DNA of 64,000 bases from Labedaea rhizosphaerae (GTDB taxonomy: Bacteria; Actinomycetota; Actinomycetes; Mycobacteriales; Pseudonocardiaceae): assembly GCF_004362825.1 (NCBI RefSeq), contig NZ_SNXZ01000001.1, forward strand, positions 248,001-312,000, read 5' to 3'. A program made the translations under genes and the position numbers. Under the pieces are notes generated by a model. It made no database searches. It saw nothing but the letters and a program-made list of their open reading frames with translations, and was not told the DNA's origin. Shown here in pieces: positions 48,083 to 57,741 of this stretch (position 1 is its first letter; each line of letters opens with the position of its first letter).

Positions 48083-48973
48083 TCACCCAACGCCGAGCCG
48101 GCTGCGCAACCATTCCGTGAGTTGCGGCCCATAGTCCGGGTCATCGAGCGCGAAGTCCACGGCGGCACGCAGGAAGCCACCCGGATTCCCCAGGTCGTGC
48201 CGTCCGCCGCGGTGCACCACCACGTGCACGGGGTGGCCTTCGGAGATCAACAGCGCCACCGCGTCGGTCAGCTGGAGCTCGCCGCCGGCCCCCGGCGTGA
48301 TCCGCTTGAGCGCGTCGAAAATCGCCCGGTCGAGCAGGTAACGCCCGGCCGCGGCGAAGGTCGACGGGGCGTCCTCGGCGGCGGGCTTCTCGACCATGCC
48401 CTTGACCCGTTTGACGTCGTCCTGGTCGGTGTCCTCGACGTCGAACACCCCGTACGCGGAGATCTCCGCACGCGGGATGTCGAAGGCGCACAACACGCTC
48501 CCGCCGTGGCGCCTGCGCACCTCGGCCATGGTCTTGAGCACGCCGGTGGGCAGCACGAGGTCGTCGGGCAACAGCACGGCGACGGCCTCGTCGTCGCCGG
48601 TCAGGTTCGGCTCCGCGCACCCGACGGCGTGCCCGAGACCGAGCGCCTTCTCCTGGATCGCGGTCTCCACCTGGATCACCGAACTGGCCCGGCGGACCTT
48701 CTCGAGCAGGTCGGTCTTGCCCTTGCTTTCGAGGTTCGCCTCGAGCTCGGGGTTGGGGCGGAAGTACTCGGCGACCGCTTCCTTGCCCGGCGAGGACACG
48801 ATGACCAGCCGCGACGCCCCGGCCTCGGCGGCCTCGCGGGCGACGAGCTCGATGCCCGGCGTGTCCACGACCGGCAGCAGCTCCTTCGGGACGGCCTTGG
48901 TCGCCGGGAGGAATCTGGTGCCGAGTCCGGCGGCCGGCACGATAGCGGTATGAAACGCGGTCGACGGGCTCAT
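48083..48973 (-). CDS. galU: UTP-glucose-1-phosphate uridylyltransferase
   Basis: 296 residues from ATG 48973 (MSPSTAFHTAIVPAAGLGTR). The nucleotide-binding PAAGLGTRFLPATKAVPKE and later VLLPDDLV and LTDAVALLI are GalU marks. It makes UDP-glucose for cell envelope glycans and trehalose. TAGAGT (48982-48987) is 8 nt before the ATG and overlaps the divergent -10 of the cyclo-ligase gene. Confidence 0.96.
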   Translation of the reverse strand: MSPSTAFHTAIVPAAGLGTRFLPATKAVPKELLPVVDTPGIELVAREAAEAGASRLVIVSSPGKEAVAEYFRPNPELEANLESKGKTDLLEKVRRASSVIQVETAIQEKALGLGHAVGCAEPNLTGDDEAVAVLLPDDLVLPTGVLKTMAEVRRRHGGSVLCAFDIPRAEISAYGVFDVEDTDQDDVKRVKGMVEKPAAEDAPSTFAAAGRYLLDRAIFDALKRITPGAGGELQLTDAVALLISEGHPVHVVVHRGGRHDLGNPGGFLRAAVDFALDDPDYGPQLTEWLRSRLGVG

Positions 48974-48997
48974 GGACAGCGACTCTAACCTCATCCT

Positions 48998-49594
48998 GTG
49001 GCCCGCCCCGGCAGTGATCTCCAATCAAAGCAGCAGTGGCGCCGTCATCTCCTGAGCAAGCGCCGCAGAACGCCGGCCGCGGTCCGGTTCGCCGAGGCGC
49101 TCGCCCTCACCGCGCAGCTGACCCGGGGCCGGGTGCTTCACCCAGGTCAGACCGTGTGCCTGTACGTGCCGACCGGGTCCGAGCCGGGCACCGTGCAGAT
49201 GCTCGAGGAGGTCGCGGACCGCGGTGTGCGGGTGCTGCTGCCGGTGATCGCGGGCGTCGGGCCGCTGGACTGGGCCTGGTTCGCGGGGCTCGACGCGTTG
49301 CGCATGGGGCCGTACGGGATCCCGGAGCCGGACGGCGAGCGGCTCGGTTCGGCCGCGTTGCGCATCGCCGACGTCGTCTTCGTGCCCGCCCTGGCGGTCG
49401 ACCGCAGCGGGGTGCGGCTCGGGCGCGGCGCGGGGTTCTACGACCGGTCGTTGCCGCTTGCCGCGCCGGGTACGGCGTTCGTGGCCGTGGTCCGGGAGGA
49501 CGAGGTGGTCGACTGGCTGCCCGCCGACCCGCACGACGTGCGGATGTCCGCCGTGCTGACCCCGAACCGGGGGCTCATGCCGCTGTCGGTGTGA
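48998..49594 (+). CDS. 5-formyltetrahydrofolate cyclo-ligase
   Basis: 198 residues from GTG 48998, with TAACCT 6 nt upstream (leaderless). The ATP-dependent enzyme turns 5-formyl-THF into 5,10-methenyl-THF. Family marks are QWRRHLLSKRRR, GPYGIPEPDGE, DVVFVPALAVDRSG and the C-terminal RLGRGAGFYDRSLPL. Position matches Rv0992c. Confidence 0.93.
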   Translation: MARPGSDLQSKQQWRRHLLSKRRRTPAAVRFAEALALTAQLTRGRVLHPGQTVCLYVPTGSEPGTVQMLEEVADRGVRVLLPVIAGVGPLDWAWFAGLDALRMGPYGIPEPDGERLGSAALRIADVVFVPALAVDRSGVRLGRGAGFYDRSLPLAAPGTAFVAVVREDEVVDWLPADPHDVRMSAVLTPNRGLMPLSV

Positions 49595-49702
49595 CCTCTA
49601 CCTGCGATGTTTGCGCGGCGGGCATGATGTGCCGCAAAATCGCGTTAGCACTCCATGGGATCGAGTGCCAAGGACGCGGCTAGTCCGCGAGGGAGTGAAC
49701 CG

Positions 49703-50038
49703 GTGCCTACCTACCAGTACGCGTGCAAGGCTTGTGACCACCGCTTCGAAGAGGTCCAGTCCTTCACCGACGCAGCGCTGACCGAGTGCCCGCAGTGCGG
49801 TGGTCAGCTGCGCAAGCTCTACAGCTCGGTCGGCGTGGTGTTCAAGGGCAGCGGGTTCTACCGCACCGACAGCCGGACGGGCAGCGGCAAGTCGGAGTCT
49901 TCGACCACTTCTTCGAGCGACTCGTCCACGTCCTCTTCTTCCTCGAAGAAGTCGACCGAGTCGTCGTCTGCTTCGTCGTCCTCTTCCTCGACGACCTCGA
50001 CCACTTCGACGACCTCGACGGCGTCCGCGGCCTCCTGA
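49703..50038 (+). CDS. FmdB-family zinc-ribbon protein with Ser/Thr tail
   Basis: 111 residues from GTG 49703. The zinc ribbon is VPTYQYACKACDHRFEEVQS ... TECPQCGGQLRKLYSS (CxxC...CxxC). The last 50 residues are almost only Ser and Thr with a few Lys. FmdB-type ribbons act as small regulators in one-carbon operons, but most are of unknown role. The low-complexity tail is unusual in length and may be a site for modification or simply an expanded repeat. Confidence 0.85.
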   Translation: MPTYQYACKACDHRFEEVQSFTDAALTECPQCGGQLRKLYSSVGVVFKGSGFYRTDSRTGSGKSESSTTSSSDSSTSSSSSKKSTESSSASSSSSSTTSTTSTTSTASAAS

Positions 50039-50049
50039 CGATCAGCGAG

Positions 50050-50076
50050 TTGTCCACAGGCGGTCGGTTGTCCACA
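50050..50076 (+). promoter_or_regulatory. DnaA-box-like pair, site F
   Basis: TTGTCCACA at 50050-50058 and 50068-50076, again 18 bp apart, 52 bp before the SAF-domain gene. As at site E, the GATAGACTGG body of the dispersed repeat is absent. Confidence 0.6.
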
Positions 50077-50128
50077 GATTGGCTTCCGGCCGGCCTCGAG
50101 GGGTTGCCGCGGCTCTAACGTCGATGGC

Positions 50129-50764
50129 ATGCCGACCAACCGCATCTCTCGCTTCCGTTTCCGTGCCGTGCCCGCCCGCCGCCTCCTGCGGGCCCGGACG
50201 GCACGACGCGTGCTCGCCGCGTCGTTGTTGTTGCTCGCCGTGGCGCTTGCCTTGCGGTCACCTGGTGCGCCGGCCGGTGACACCTCGGCTGTCGTCGTCG
50301 CCGCGCACGACCTCGCGCCGGGCATCGCACTGTCCGCTTCGGACATTCGAGTGGTGCAGGCACCCGCGTCGCTGATCCCAGGCTCGGCCTTGCGCACCAC
50401 CAAATCCGCGACCGGCCGCACGCTCGCCGGTGCCGCGGGTGCCGGTGAGCCGATCACCGAGGCGCGGTTGGTCGGGTCGCGCAACACGGTGCTGACCGCA
50501 CGCGACCCGACCGCGGTCGTCGTGCCGGTCCGGCTCGCCGATCCGTCCGTGGCCGATCTCGTCGGTTCGGGCAGCCACGTCGACGTGGTCGCCCTCGATC
50601 CACAGGGGACGGTGGGCACCGTGCTCGCCACCGACGCCGTCGTGGTGACCGTGCGGCACGAGGACGGCAAGCCGGGACTGGTGCTGCTCGCCTTACCCGA
50701 GGACACCGCGACGCGGGTCGCCGCGACGACGCTGGCCCGTGAGGTGACGATTACCCTCCGATAG
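50129..50764 (+). CDS. SAF-domain protein, CpaB/RcpC-like
   Basis: 211 residues; one N-terminal transmembrane helix (VLAASLLLLAVALALR), then a SAF domain (VVVAAHDLAPGIALSASDIR) and a beta-rich RcpC-like part. CpaB homologues belong to Flp/Tad pilus assembly, but no other tad genes lie near. TAACGT is 7 nt before the ATG, so the mRNA is likely leaderless. Confidence 0.85.
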   Translation: MPTNRISRFRFRAVPARRLLRARTARRVLAASLLLLAVALALRSPGAPAGDTSAVVVAAHDLAPGIALSASDIRVVQAPASLIPGSALRTTKSATGRTLAGAAGAGEPITEARLVGSRNTVLTARDPTAVVVPVRLADPSVADLVGSGSHVDVVALDPQGTVGTVLATDAVVVTVRHEDGKPGLVLLALPEDTATRVAATTLAREVTITLR

Positions 50765-50798
50765 GAACTGGAACACACCCGTCCCCAAAGGAGCACGC

Positions 50799-51200
50799 AT
50801 GCTGAAGGGCTTCAAAGACTTCTTGATGCGCGGCAACGTCATCGACCTCGCCGTCGCGGTGATCATCGGTACCGCGTTCACCGCCATCGTGAAGGCGATC
50901 GCGGACTACCTCATCAACCCGCTGATCGCCGCCATCGGTGGCGCGAACGTCAACGGCTTCGGCTTTCGCCTGGTGGGCAGCAATCCCAAGACGCTCATCG
51001 ACTTCGGTGCCATCATCACCGCAGCCATCAACTTCGTGATCATCGCGGGCGTCGTGTACTTCGTCATCGTGATGCCGATGAAGAAGCTCCAGGAGCGTCG
51101 CAAGCGTGGCGAGGAGCCGGGCCCGTCCCAGTCGACCGACGTGGAACTGCTCGCCGAGATCCGAGACCTGTTGCGCGATCAGCAAAGCCGCACCCCCTGA
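50799..51200 (+). CDS. mscL: Large-conductance mechanosensitive channel
   Basis: 133 residues, the usual size. Two transmembrane helices: VIDLAVAVIIGTAFTAIVKA and ITAAINFVIIAGVVYFVIVM, with the N-terminal MLKGFKDFLMRGN and a C-terminal cytoplasmic helix. It releases solutes on hypo-osmotic shock. SD AAAGGAG 7 nt upstream. Same neighbourhood as in M. tuberculosis (next to moaB). Confidence 0.95.
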   Translation: MLKGFKDFLMRGNVIDLAVAVIIGTAFTAIVKAIADYLINPLIAAIGGANVNGFGFRLVGSNPKTLIDFGAIITAAINFVIIAGVVYFVIVMPMKKLQERRKRGEEPGPSQSTDVELLAEIRDLLRDQQSRTP

Positions 51201-51210
51201 CGCATGCACG

Positions 51211-51277
51211 CGAGCGGCCCGGCACCCCCGTTCGGGTCACCCCGCCCGGGTGAAGTCGGGTCGGGCCGGGCCGCTCG
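51211..51277. terminator. Bidirectional terminator hairpin
   Basis: A 13-bp perfect stem CGAGCGGCCCGGC / GCCGGGCCGCTCG with a 41-nt loop that has a smaller hairpin (CCCGCCCGGGTG region). It lies between convergent mscL (+) and the small gene at 51,291 (-). Confidence 0.7.
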
Positions 51278-51290
51278 GGCTCGATCCAAG

Positions 51291-51494
51291 TCAGTCGCGG
51301 TCGTGGTGCGGTGGCCGGTTGGCGAGGTACCAGTCGTCGTCACCGCGGCGCTCGGCGCGGTCGCGCGGGTCACGTTCGTCGTCGGTGGTGTCCGGCAGTA
51401 CGTCGCCGAACACCTCGTCCAGCCGCCGCCGATCGACACCCTTGCGCTTGGGTCCGGTTTCCTCGTCCACAGCTTCATCGTCCCACTTCCGCAC
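51291..51494 (-). CDS. Small charged conserved protein
   Basis: 67 residues, about half charged: MRKWDDEAVDEETGPKRKG, RRRLDEVFGDVLPDTTDDE, then DWYLANRPPHHD. The DEVFGDVLPxTTxDE block looks like a recurrent actinobacterial small-protein motif. There is no known role. It is predicted from codon bias and conservation pattern only. Confidence 0.55.
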   Translation of the reverse strand: MRKWDDEAVDEETGPKRKGVDRRRLDEVFGDVLPDTTDDERDPRDRAERRGDDDWYLANRPPHHDRD

Positions 51495-51610
51495 GCGATG
51501 CCCGCCGTGCTCGGTGGGTCAAGTGCTCGGTGGTCGCGCGCTCGGTTGCGGTGGGCCGGTCCGGTGGGAGGATTCAAGGAACGCGGACGGACAACTGGAG
51601 GCGGCTCGGC

Positions 51611-51901
51611 ATGAACTTCATGGACAAGGCGAAGGATCTGGCCGCGCAGGCCAAGGAGAAGGCGACCGAGGTCGCCGGCGGGATCGCGGAGAAGGCGGCA
51701 CCGCTGGCGGACAAGGCGGGCGACCTCGCGGCCAAGGGCGTCGACGCCACGGCAGGCGGGCTGAACAAGGTCACCGGCGGGCGGTTCGAGGACAAGATCG
51801 AGAAGGTCAGCACCAAGGTCGAGAGCGTGCTCGACCGGGACGGCAGCGCGAAGCCCAAGCCGCCGGAGGGCCCGGAAAGCGGCCCCGAACCGGCCGAGTA
51901 G
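51611..51901 (+). CDS. Small helical Ala/Lys-rich protein (antitoxin- or LEA-like)
   Basis: 96 residues from ATG 51611: MNFMDKAKDLAAQAKEKATE followed by repeated Ala/Lys 11-mer-like heptads and GRFEDKIEKV. The pattern matches small actinobacterial proteins annotated antitoxin (Rv0909-like) or CsbD/LEA-like. No toxin partner lies next to it, so a stress-protein role is equally possible. Confidence 0.65.
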   Translation: MNFMDKAKDLAAQAKEKATEVAGGIAEKAAPLADKAGDLAAKGVDATAGGLNKVTGGRFEDKIEKVSTKVESVLDRDGSAKPKPPEGPESGPEPAE

Positions 51902-51925
51902 GCACCAGCCCGGGGCCGCGCGCGA

Positions 51926-52426
51926 TCAGTTGCCTTCCAGGCCGGACAGTTCGTCGATGACGTAGGGCACGAGCGCCGACAGGGTGGCCATGCCGTCGCG
52001 CACGGCGCCCCGGGAGCCGGCGAGGTTCACCACCAGCGTGCTGCCGGACACCCCGACCAGCCCACGCGAGACGCCCGCGTCCACCGCGCCCGCGGCCAGG
52101 CCCGACGACCGGATCGCCTCGGCGATGCCGGGGATCGGCCGGTCGAGCACGCCCTGGGTCGCATCCGGGGTGACGTCGCGCGGGGACACGCCGGTGCCGC
52201 CGACGGTCACCACGAGGTCGACGCCGCCGATCACGGCGGTGTTGAGGGCGTTGCGGATGTCGACGGTCTCGCCGGCCACGACGACCGTCCCGTCCACAAT
52301 GAACCCGGTCTCTTCGAGCAGTTCGGTGACCAAGGGACCAGTGGCGTCCTCGTGCTCACCGTGCGCCACCTTGTCGTCGACGATCACGATGAGGGCCCGG
52401 CCGAGCCGCTGCGCGCTGCGTTCCAT
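51926..52426 (-). CDS. moaB: Molybdopterin adenylyltransferase, MoaB/Mog family
   Basis: 166 residues. Motifs: ALIVIVDDKVAHGEHEDATGP, VVTVGGTGVSPRDVTPDAT, and VNLAGSRGAVRDG (the MoaB loop). It adenylates molybdopterin before MoeA acts. TAACGT 7 nt upstream of the ATG suggests a leaderless transcript, divergent from the epimerase gene. It corresponds to moaB2 in mycobacteria. Confidence 0.92.
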   Translation of the reverse strand: MERSAQRLGRALIVIVDDKVAHGEHEDATGPLVTELLEETGFIVDGTVVVAGETVDIRNALNTAVIGGVDLVVTVGGTGVSPRDVTPDATQGVLDRPIPGIAEAIRSSGLAAGAVDAGVSRGLVGVSGSTLVVNLAGSRGAVRDGMATLSALVPYVIDELSGLEGN

Positions 52427-52452
52427 GGTCGCAACGTTAGCCGCCGGAGAAT

Positions 52453-52468
52453 CTGACGGTTCCGTGAC
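52453..52468 (+). promoter_or_regulatory. Response-regulator-type direct repeat before the epimerase gene
   Basis: CTGAC-GGTTCC-GTGAC, an 11-bp-period direct repeat of the GTNAN-N6-GTNAN kind used by OmpR-family regulators. Similar repeats occur at 57,650 and 57,678. It is 40 bp upstream of the TACGGT -10 of the epimerase gene, a typical activator position. Confidence 0.45.
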
Positions 52469-52519
52469 GTCCCCGCCGTTGACCCGCTCTGGCGGCCGTG
52501 GCGCTCCTACGGTGACGAC

Positions 52520-53581
<1,062 letters not shown>

Positions 53582-53588
53582 CCAAGCC

Positions 53589-53626
53589 ACCGCGCCTTGA
53601 ACCCGACCCCCGGTTCAAGGCGCGGT
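53589..53626 (+). terminator. Terminator hairpin after the epimerase gene
   Basis: Perfect 15-bp stem ACCGCGCCTTGAACC / GGTTCAAGGCGCGGT with an 8-nt loop, 8 bp past the stop. Two eroded copies follow at about 53,811 and 54,043. Confidence 0.8.
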
Positions 53627-54097
53627 CCTCAACCCCACCCACAACCCGTCGACCCGCGACCGCCCACCCCGGTGCTCGTCCGAGGCGCTAACCCTGCGGA
53701 CGTGCGGCACGTGGTCTCGCCCCCGCTCGAGCCACTCGCCTCCCAGGCTTCCGCTCACCCCCACGTCCTTCGCCACCCGCCCTGCGCGAGACCGCCGCCG
53801 CCTGACCAGCCACCGCGCCCTGAGCTGGAGCTGTCCCCCGTCCAAGGCGCGGTCCTCAACCTCACCCACAACCCGTCGCTTGCTACTGCGCCGCCCCGGT
53901 GCTCGTCGGCAGCGGCCGGGGCGGCGCCTCGTCGCCGACCCCAACTGGGCCACCCATCTACTTGCCTTACGCGCAACCACGTCCTTCGCCGACGGCATTG
54001 CCACCTTCGCTGCCGACTCCTCCGCCGTCTGACCAGCGACCACGCCCTTGGACCCGCACCCAGCTCCGGTTCAAGGCGCGGCCCTCCAACTCCTCCC
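53627..54097 (+). repeat. Two decayed tandem copies of the epimerase 3' end
   Basis: About 53,666-53,872 and 53,897-54,090 each repeat the final part of the epimerase gene, from CGGACGTGCGGCACGTGGT-like or CGCAACCACGTCCTTCGCCG segments through GCCGTCTGACCAG and the terminator hairpin. They carry substitutions and deletions, and no gene is open in either. The 686-bp gap before the kinase gene is otherwise filled by this and dispersed repeat D. Confidence 0.75.
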
Positions 54098-54105
54098 AGG
54101 ACAAC

Positions 54106-54220
54106 GGTTTTCCACAGCCACCCAGTTGTCCACAGATCGCGCGGATCGCCGTCACAGGCCCTTGAACCCGATAGAATTGGACCGGGGACGCCCCCCCGGG
54201 TTGGGTGGGGTATGTCTAGG
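54106..54220 (+). repeat. Dispersed DnaA-box-pair repeat, copy D
   Basis: GGTTTTCCACAGCCACCCAG, TTGTCCACAGATC, CCCGATAGAATTGGACC, GGGGACGCCCCCCCGGG and TGGGTGGGG. It is the most diverged of the four full copies (GATAGAATTGG for GATAGACTGG), and the boxes keep the 18-bp spacing. Confidence 0.7.
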
Positions 54221-54267
54221 GTCAAGAGGCAGGAAACCGTTGCGGCGCAAGGGTTTTCGCGTCCAGA

Positions 54268-55314
54268 TCAGACTGTGGCCAGGGGTAGCCGGACCTCGAA
54301 GCGGCAACCAGGCCCGCGGTTCAAGGCGTGGATCCGGCCGTGGTGGGCCTCGACCAAGCCCTTCGCGATCGCCAGGCCCAGACCGGCGCCGGCGGGCTGG
54401 TCACCGCCAGGCGTGCGGGCCGGGGTCCCGCGGAAGGCCACGTCGAACACCCGGGTCAGCTCCCCTTCGGGAATCCCACCGCACCCGTCGTCGACCGCCA
54501 GCACGGCCTGCCCGCCCTCGACGCCGATCTGCACGGCGACGGTCCCGTCCGGCGGCGTGTGGCGGATCGCGTTCGAGACCAGGTTGTTCACGACGCGAGT
54601 CAGCTCCGGGTCGCTGCCGAGCACGACCGGCCACGCCTGCGCGTTCGCCATCACGCGCACCCGCTTGCGGTTCGCCACCGGCACCTGCGCGGACAACGCG
54701 TCACTCACCACGTCCTGCAGCGCCACCTCCGACAACGTCAGCTGCAACGCCCCCGCCGTGATCCGCGACAGCTCGAACAAGTCGTCCACCATGCCCGACA
54801 GGCGCCGCGTCTCCGTGCCGATGCGGTTCGCGTACCCCGCCACCTCGCGCGGCTGCGCCACCACGCCGTCGGCCAGCGCCTCGGCCATCGCGCGGATGCC
54901 GGCGAGCGGGCTGCGCAGGTCATGGCTGATCCACGCGACCAGCTCGCGCCGGGACGCCTCCAGCGCACGCTCGCGTTCGCGCGCCTCGCGTTCCCACACG
55001 CTGCGCTTGGCGATCATGCGCCCGAACACCACCGCGATCGGCACGGTCACCAGGCACACCAGCACGCAGATCAACACGATCGTGGTCAGCATCGGCGTGA
55101 ACATGAACCCGCTGACACCGACCACCCCGGCCAGCAGCGCGGCCACCGGCACCAGCACCAGCGCGGTCATCGTGGTGGCCAGCGAGCGCATCCGCACCCA
55201 GCGCAGCACCAGCGCCCCGAGCAGCACCACCGGCAGCACCAGACCCAGCACGACCGGCAGGATCGCCAGCACGTGCTCGAAGATCGCGCTCCACGGCTCA
55301 TGGATGTCGATCAC
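54268..55314 (-). CDS. Sensor histidine kinase
   Basis: 348 residues from GTG 55314, overlapping the regulator stop (GTGA). Three transmembrane helices in the first 95 residues with almost no extracellular loop, a HAMP-like/coiled segment ([20 protein letters not shown]), the H-box [22 protein letters not shown]-box [17 protein letters not shown], and G boxes [13 protein letters not shown] and [18 protein letters not shown]. The lack of an extracellular domain suggests it senses the membrane itself or a protein partner. Confidence 0.93.
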   Translation of the reverse strand: MIDIHEPWSAIFEHVLAILPVVLGLVLPVVLLGALVLRWVRMRSLATTMTALVLVPVAALLAGVVGVSGFMFTPMLTTIVLICVLVCLVTVPIAVVFGRMIAKRSVWEREARERERALEASRRELVAWISHDLRSPLAGIRAMAEALADGVVAQPREVAGYANRIGTETRRLSGMVDDLFELSRITAGALQLTLSEVALQDVVSDALSAQVPVANRKRVRVMANAQAWPVVLGSDPELTRVVNNLVSNAIRHTPPDGTVAVQIGVEGGQAVLAVDDGCGGIPEGELTRVFDVAFRGTPARTPGGDQPAGAGLGLAIAKGLVEAHHGRIHALNRGPGCRFEVRLPLATV

Positions 55315-56030
55315 GACGACCCCTGCCTGTCGTACCGGTAGCCGACGCCCCACACCGTCGCGATACGCACGGGTTTCGCGGGCACCGCCTCGATCTTCTC
55401 CCTCAACCGTCGCACGTGGACGGTCACTGTGGACTGGTCACCGAAGTCCCAGCCCCAGACCCGTTCCAGCAACTCGGCTCGGGTGAAGGCGGTGCCCTGG
55501 TTGTCCAGGAAGAACTGCAACAGGTCGAACTCGCGGCCGGTCAGCGACAGCTCCGCACCGCGCAGGACGACCTTGCGGGCCACGGGGTCCACGGTGAGGT
55601 CACCGTCCACGATGGACGCCTTGGCCGGCGCTGGCGGCGTGGCCATGGCCCGGCGCAGCACCGACGACACCCGCAAAGCCAGCTCACGCGGGCTGAACGG
55701 CTTGGTCACGTAGTCGTCGGCACCGAGTTGCAGGCCGGCGATCCGGTTCTCCTCCTCGCCGAGCGCGGTCAGCATCACCACCGGCACGGCGCTGCGGTCG
55801 CGCAGCCGGCGGCACACCTCGAGCCCGTCGATGCCCGGCAGCATCAGGTCGAGCACGACGAGGTCGGCGGGCTGCTCGGCGAAGCTGGCCAGCGCCTCCT
55901 CCCCGGTCCCCGCCAGCACGACCTGGTGCCCGGCCAGTTCGAGGTAGCGGCGCACGACGTCGCGCACCGTGAAGTCGTCGTCCACCACCAGCACGCGGCG
56001 GCCCACGCTCGCCGAGTTGTCCGTGGTCAT
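55311..56030 (-). CDS. OmpR-family response regulator
   Basis: 239 residues. Receiver domain with [17 protein letters not shown] (phospho-Asp), conserved Lys in [16 protein letters not shown]-binding winged helix with [20 protein letters not shown] and [19 protein letters not shown]. It is paired with the downstream kinase and lies 7 bp after the membrane-protein gene of the same operon. The direct repeats at 57,650-57,693 and 52,453 are likely target sites (inferred). Confidence 0.95.
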   Translation of the reverse strand: MTTDNSASVGRRVLVVDDDFTVRDVVRRYLELAGHQVVLAGTGEEALASFAEQPADLVVLDLMLPGIDGLEVCRRLRDRSAVPVVMLTALGEEENRIAGLQLGADDYVTKPFSPRELALRVSSVLRRAMATPPAPAKASIVDGDLTVDPVARKVVLRGAELSLTGREFDLLQFFLDNQGTAFTRAELLERVWGWDFGDQSTVTVHVRRLREKIEAVPAKPVRIATVWGVGYRYDRQGSS

Positions 56031-56037
56031 CAGGGTC

Positions 56038-57597
56038 TCACCAACTCGTCACGAGGATGTGGTTCACGGCAATGGCCACCGCCGCCTGGCCGAGCAGCCA
56101 CCAGCGCCGCGACGACGCGGGCAGCAACGCGGCCAAGGGCACCAACCACACCGCGAACGGTAGCCAGATGCGCTCGGTCTCCGCCTTCGAGAGCCCGGAA
56201 ACGTCCGCGGCGAGCACCGCGACCAGCGCCGCTCCCGCCAGCGCGACCACTGGCAGCGACGTCCGGCCGCGGTCGGCGAACGCGCGCCGCAGGCCCGGGG
56301 CGACCGCGGGCCCGACCACGACGGCCAGGCACGCGAGGTTCGCCCACACCCAGTACGAGTACGGCCGGATCGCGCCGATCCCCTGGTAGTAGCGCTGCAC
56401 GACCAGCGAGTAGCCGTCAGGCCACCAGAACCCGGCCAGGCTGAACACCGCGAACACCGCCAGCGCCGCGACCGCGGCCAGCACCAGCGCCCGCCAGCTC
56501 CGCGTGACCAGCACGACGGCCAGCGCGACCGCGCCGAGCAGCAGCAGCCCGTAGGACAGGAAGATCCCGTAACCCAGCAGCAGGCCACCGGCCAGGCAGG
56601 GCAACACCCGCCGCCGGGCGGCGCCGAGGGCCAGCAGCGCGATCCCGCTCGTCGTGACGCCCGCGAACAGGCCGTCCGCCGACGCGCCCACCCAGACCGC
56701 ACCCGGGAACAAGGCAAGGAACGGCACCGCGGCCCGCGCAAACCCTTCCGCGCCCGGTTCCATGACCCTGTCAGGCTCCGCCGCCCGCGTCAGCCCACTC
56801 CTGCCGGACCCCTGTGCCGCGGCCTGCGCAAGGTCCGCTCCGCCACGCCCGTCGACCGTGCCCGGCACCGCCGCCCGCGCCGGCCCACCCCAGCCGAACC
56901 CGTTGACCGTCCCCGGCGCCGCGGCTCGCGCGACCCGGGCCGCGCCGAGTTCCTTGATCGTCACCGGTACCGCGACGGCGGTCAGGCAGCCGACGACGAT
57001 GCAGGCCACCCCGGCCCATGCCCCGCCGCCGAGGCCGATGCGGTCCAGCCAGACGAACACGAGCGTCGCGCCGGGCGGGTGGCCGGACACGTGCGTCGTC
57101 CACGAATCGGGTTGGTAGTCGAGGATCCGGCCGGTGAAGCCACGCAGCATCGCCGGGATGTCGGTGATGCCGGGGACCTCGTGCAGGTATTCGTCGGCGG
57201 TGCGCAGGCGGGCCGCGACGCCGACCTGCCAGCCGTCCACGAGGGCGAGGCCGAAGGTCCAGACCAGCGCGGTGGCATAACCGGCGAGCAGCAGCCGCGG
57301 CCAGGACAGCCGGGCGGCCAGGGCCGGACCCCAGGCGGCGACGGCGACGGCCACGACCAGCACGACCGGCGTGCCCGGACCGACGTGTGCGTGCAGGGTG
57401 CCGAGCAGCGGCCATTCGCCGAACAAGGCGGGCGCGTTGCGGAACGACTTGGCCCCGAACTGCCGCAACGGTTCGAACCACACGCACACGACGACCGCGG
57501 TGGCGACGAAGGCGAGCAGGAGCGCCGCGGCGACCAGATCGGCGCGGTGACGTGGTTTCGCGACGGCATCGGGGCGCGTCGGGGCGTGGACAGCCAT
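56038..57597 (-). CDS. Multi-pass membrane protein, GT-C glycosyltransferase-like
   Basis: 519 residues with 10 or more transmembrane helices, and family-like segments EYLHEVPGITDIPAMLRGF and SGHPPGATLVFVWLDRIGLG on the outside. Probably a polyprenol-phosphate-sugar-dependent glycosyltransferase, but catalytic residues are not certain. It carries an in-frame run of about five ARAA-x-PG-x-V-x-G units (about 222-291) between two helices, which is absent from the expected topology. First gene of the operon with the two-component system, divergent from the GT2 operon. Confidence 0.75.
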   Translation of the reverse strand: MAVHAPTRPDAVAKPRHRADLVAAALLLAFVATAVVVCVWFEPLRQFGAKSFRNAPALFGEWPLLGTLHAHVGPGTPVVLVVAVAVAAWGPALAARLSWPRLLLAGYATALVWTFGLALVDGWQVGVAARLRTADEYLHEVPGITDIPAMLRGFTGRILDYQPDSWTTHVSGHPPGATLVFVWLDRIGLGGGAWAGVACIVVGCLTAVAVPVTIKELGAARVARAAAPGTVNGFGWGGPARAAVPGTVDGRGGADLAQAAAQGSGRSGLTRAAEPDRVMEPGAEGFARAAVPFLALFPGAVWVGASADGLFAGVTTSGIALLALGAARRRVLPCLAGGLLLGYGIFLSYGLLLLGAVALAVVLVTRSWRALVLAAVAALAVFAVFSLAGFWWPDGYSLVVQRYYQGIGAIRPYSYWVWANLACLAVVVGPAVAPGLRRAFADRGRTSLPVVALAGAALVAVLAADVSGLSKAETERIWLPFAVWLVPLAALLPASSRRWWLLGQAAVAIAVNHILVTSW

Positions 57598-57649
57598 CGG
57601 GGCGACCGTAGACCGCCGCGACCACCGCGGCCAGGCGGACCGCGGTCCC

Positions 57650-57693
57650 GTCAGAACTCCGTAACATCCGTTGCCACGTCAGGATTTCGTAAG
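57650..57693. promoter_or_regulatory. Paired GTCAG-N6-GTAA repeats in the divergent promoter
   Basis: GTCAGAACTCCGTAAC (57650-57665) and GTCAGGATTTCGTAAG (57678-57693), each an 11-bp direct repeat, 28 bp apart. They lie between the operon with the two-component system (start 57,597, -) and the GT2 operon (start 57,742, +). The second is about 36 bp upstream of the TACCGT -10 (57729-57734). Confidence 0.6.
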
Positions 57694-57741
57694 CCCCGCA
57701 ACGGTTCCGGTGACGTCCATGGTGGACCTACCGTCGATCGT

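Noticed and set aside
53597-55486. 629-codon plus-strand frame through the epimerase repeats and sensor kinase
   Set aside because: No domain, shadow of the kinase gene; the first part is made of decayed duplicates.
54268-56030. MprAB identity for the two-component pair
   Set aside because: The location near moaB and pepD is suggestive, but the kinase lacks the extracellular domain of MprB and is not adjacent to pepD.
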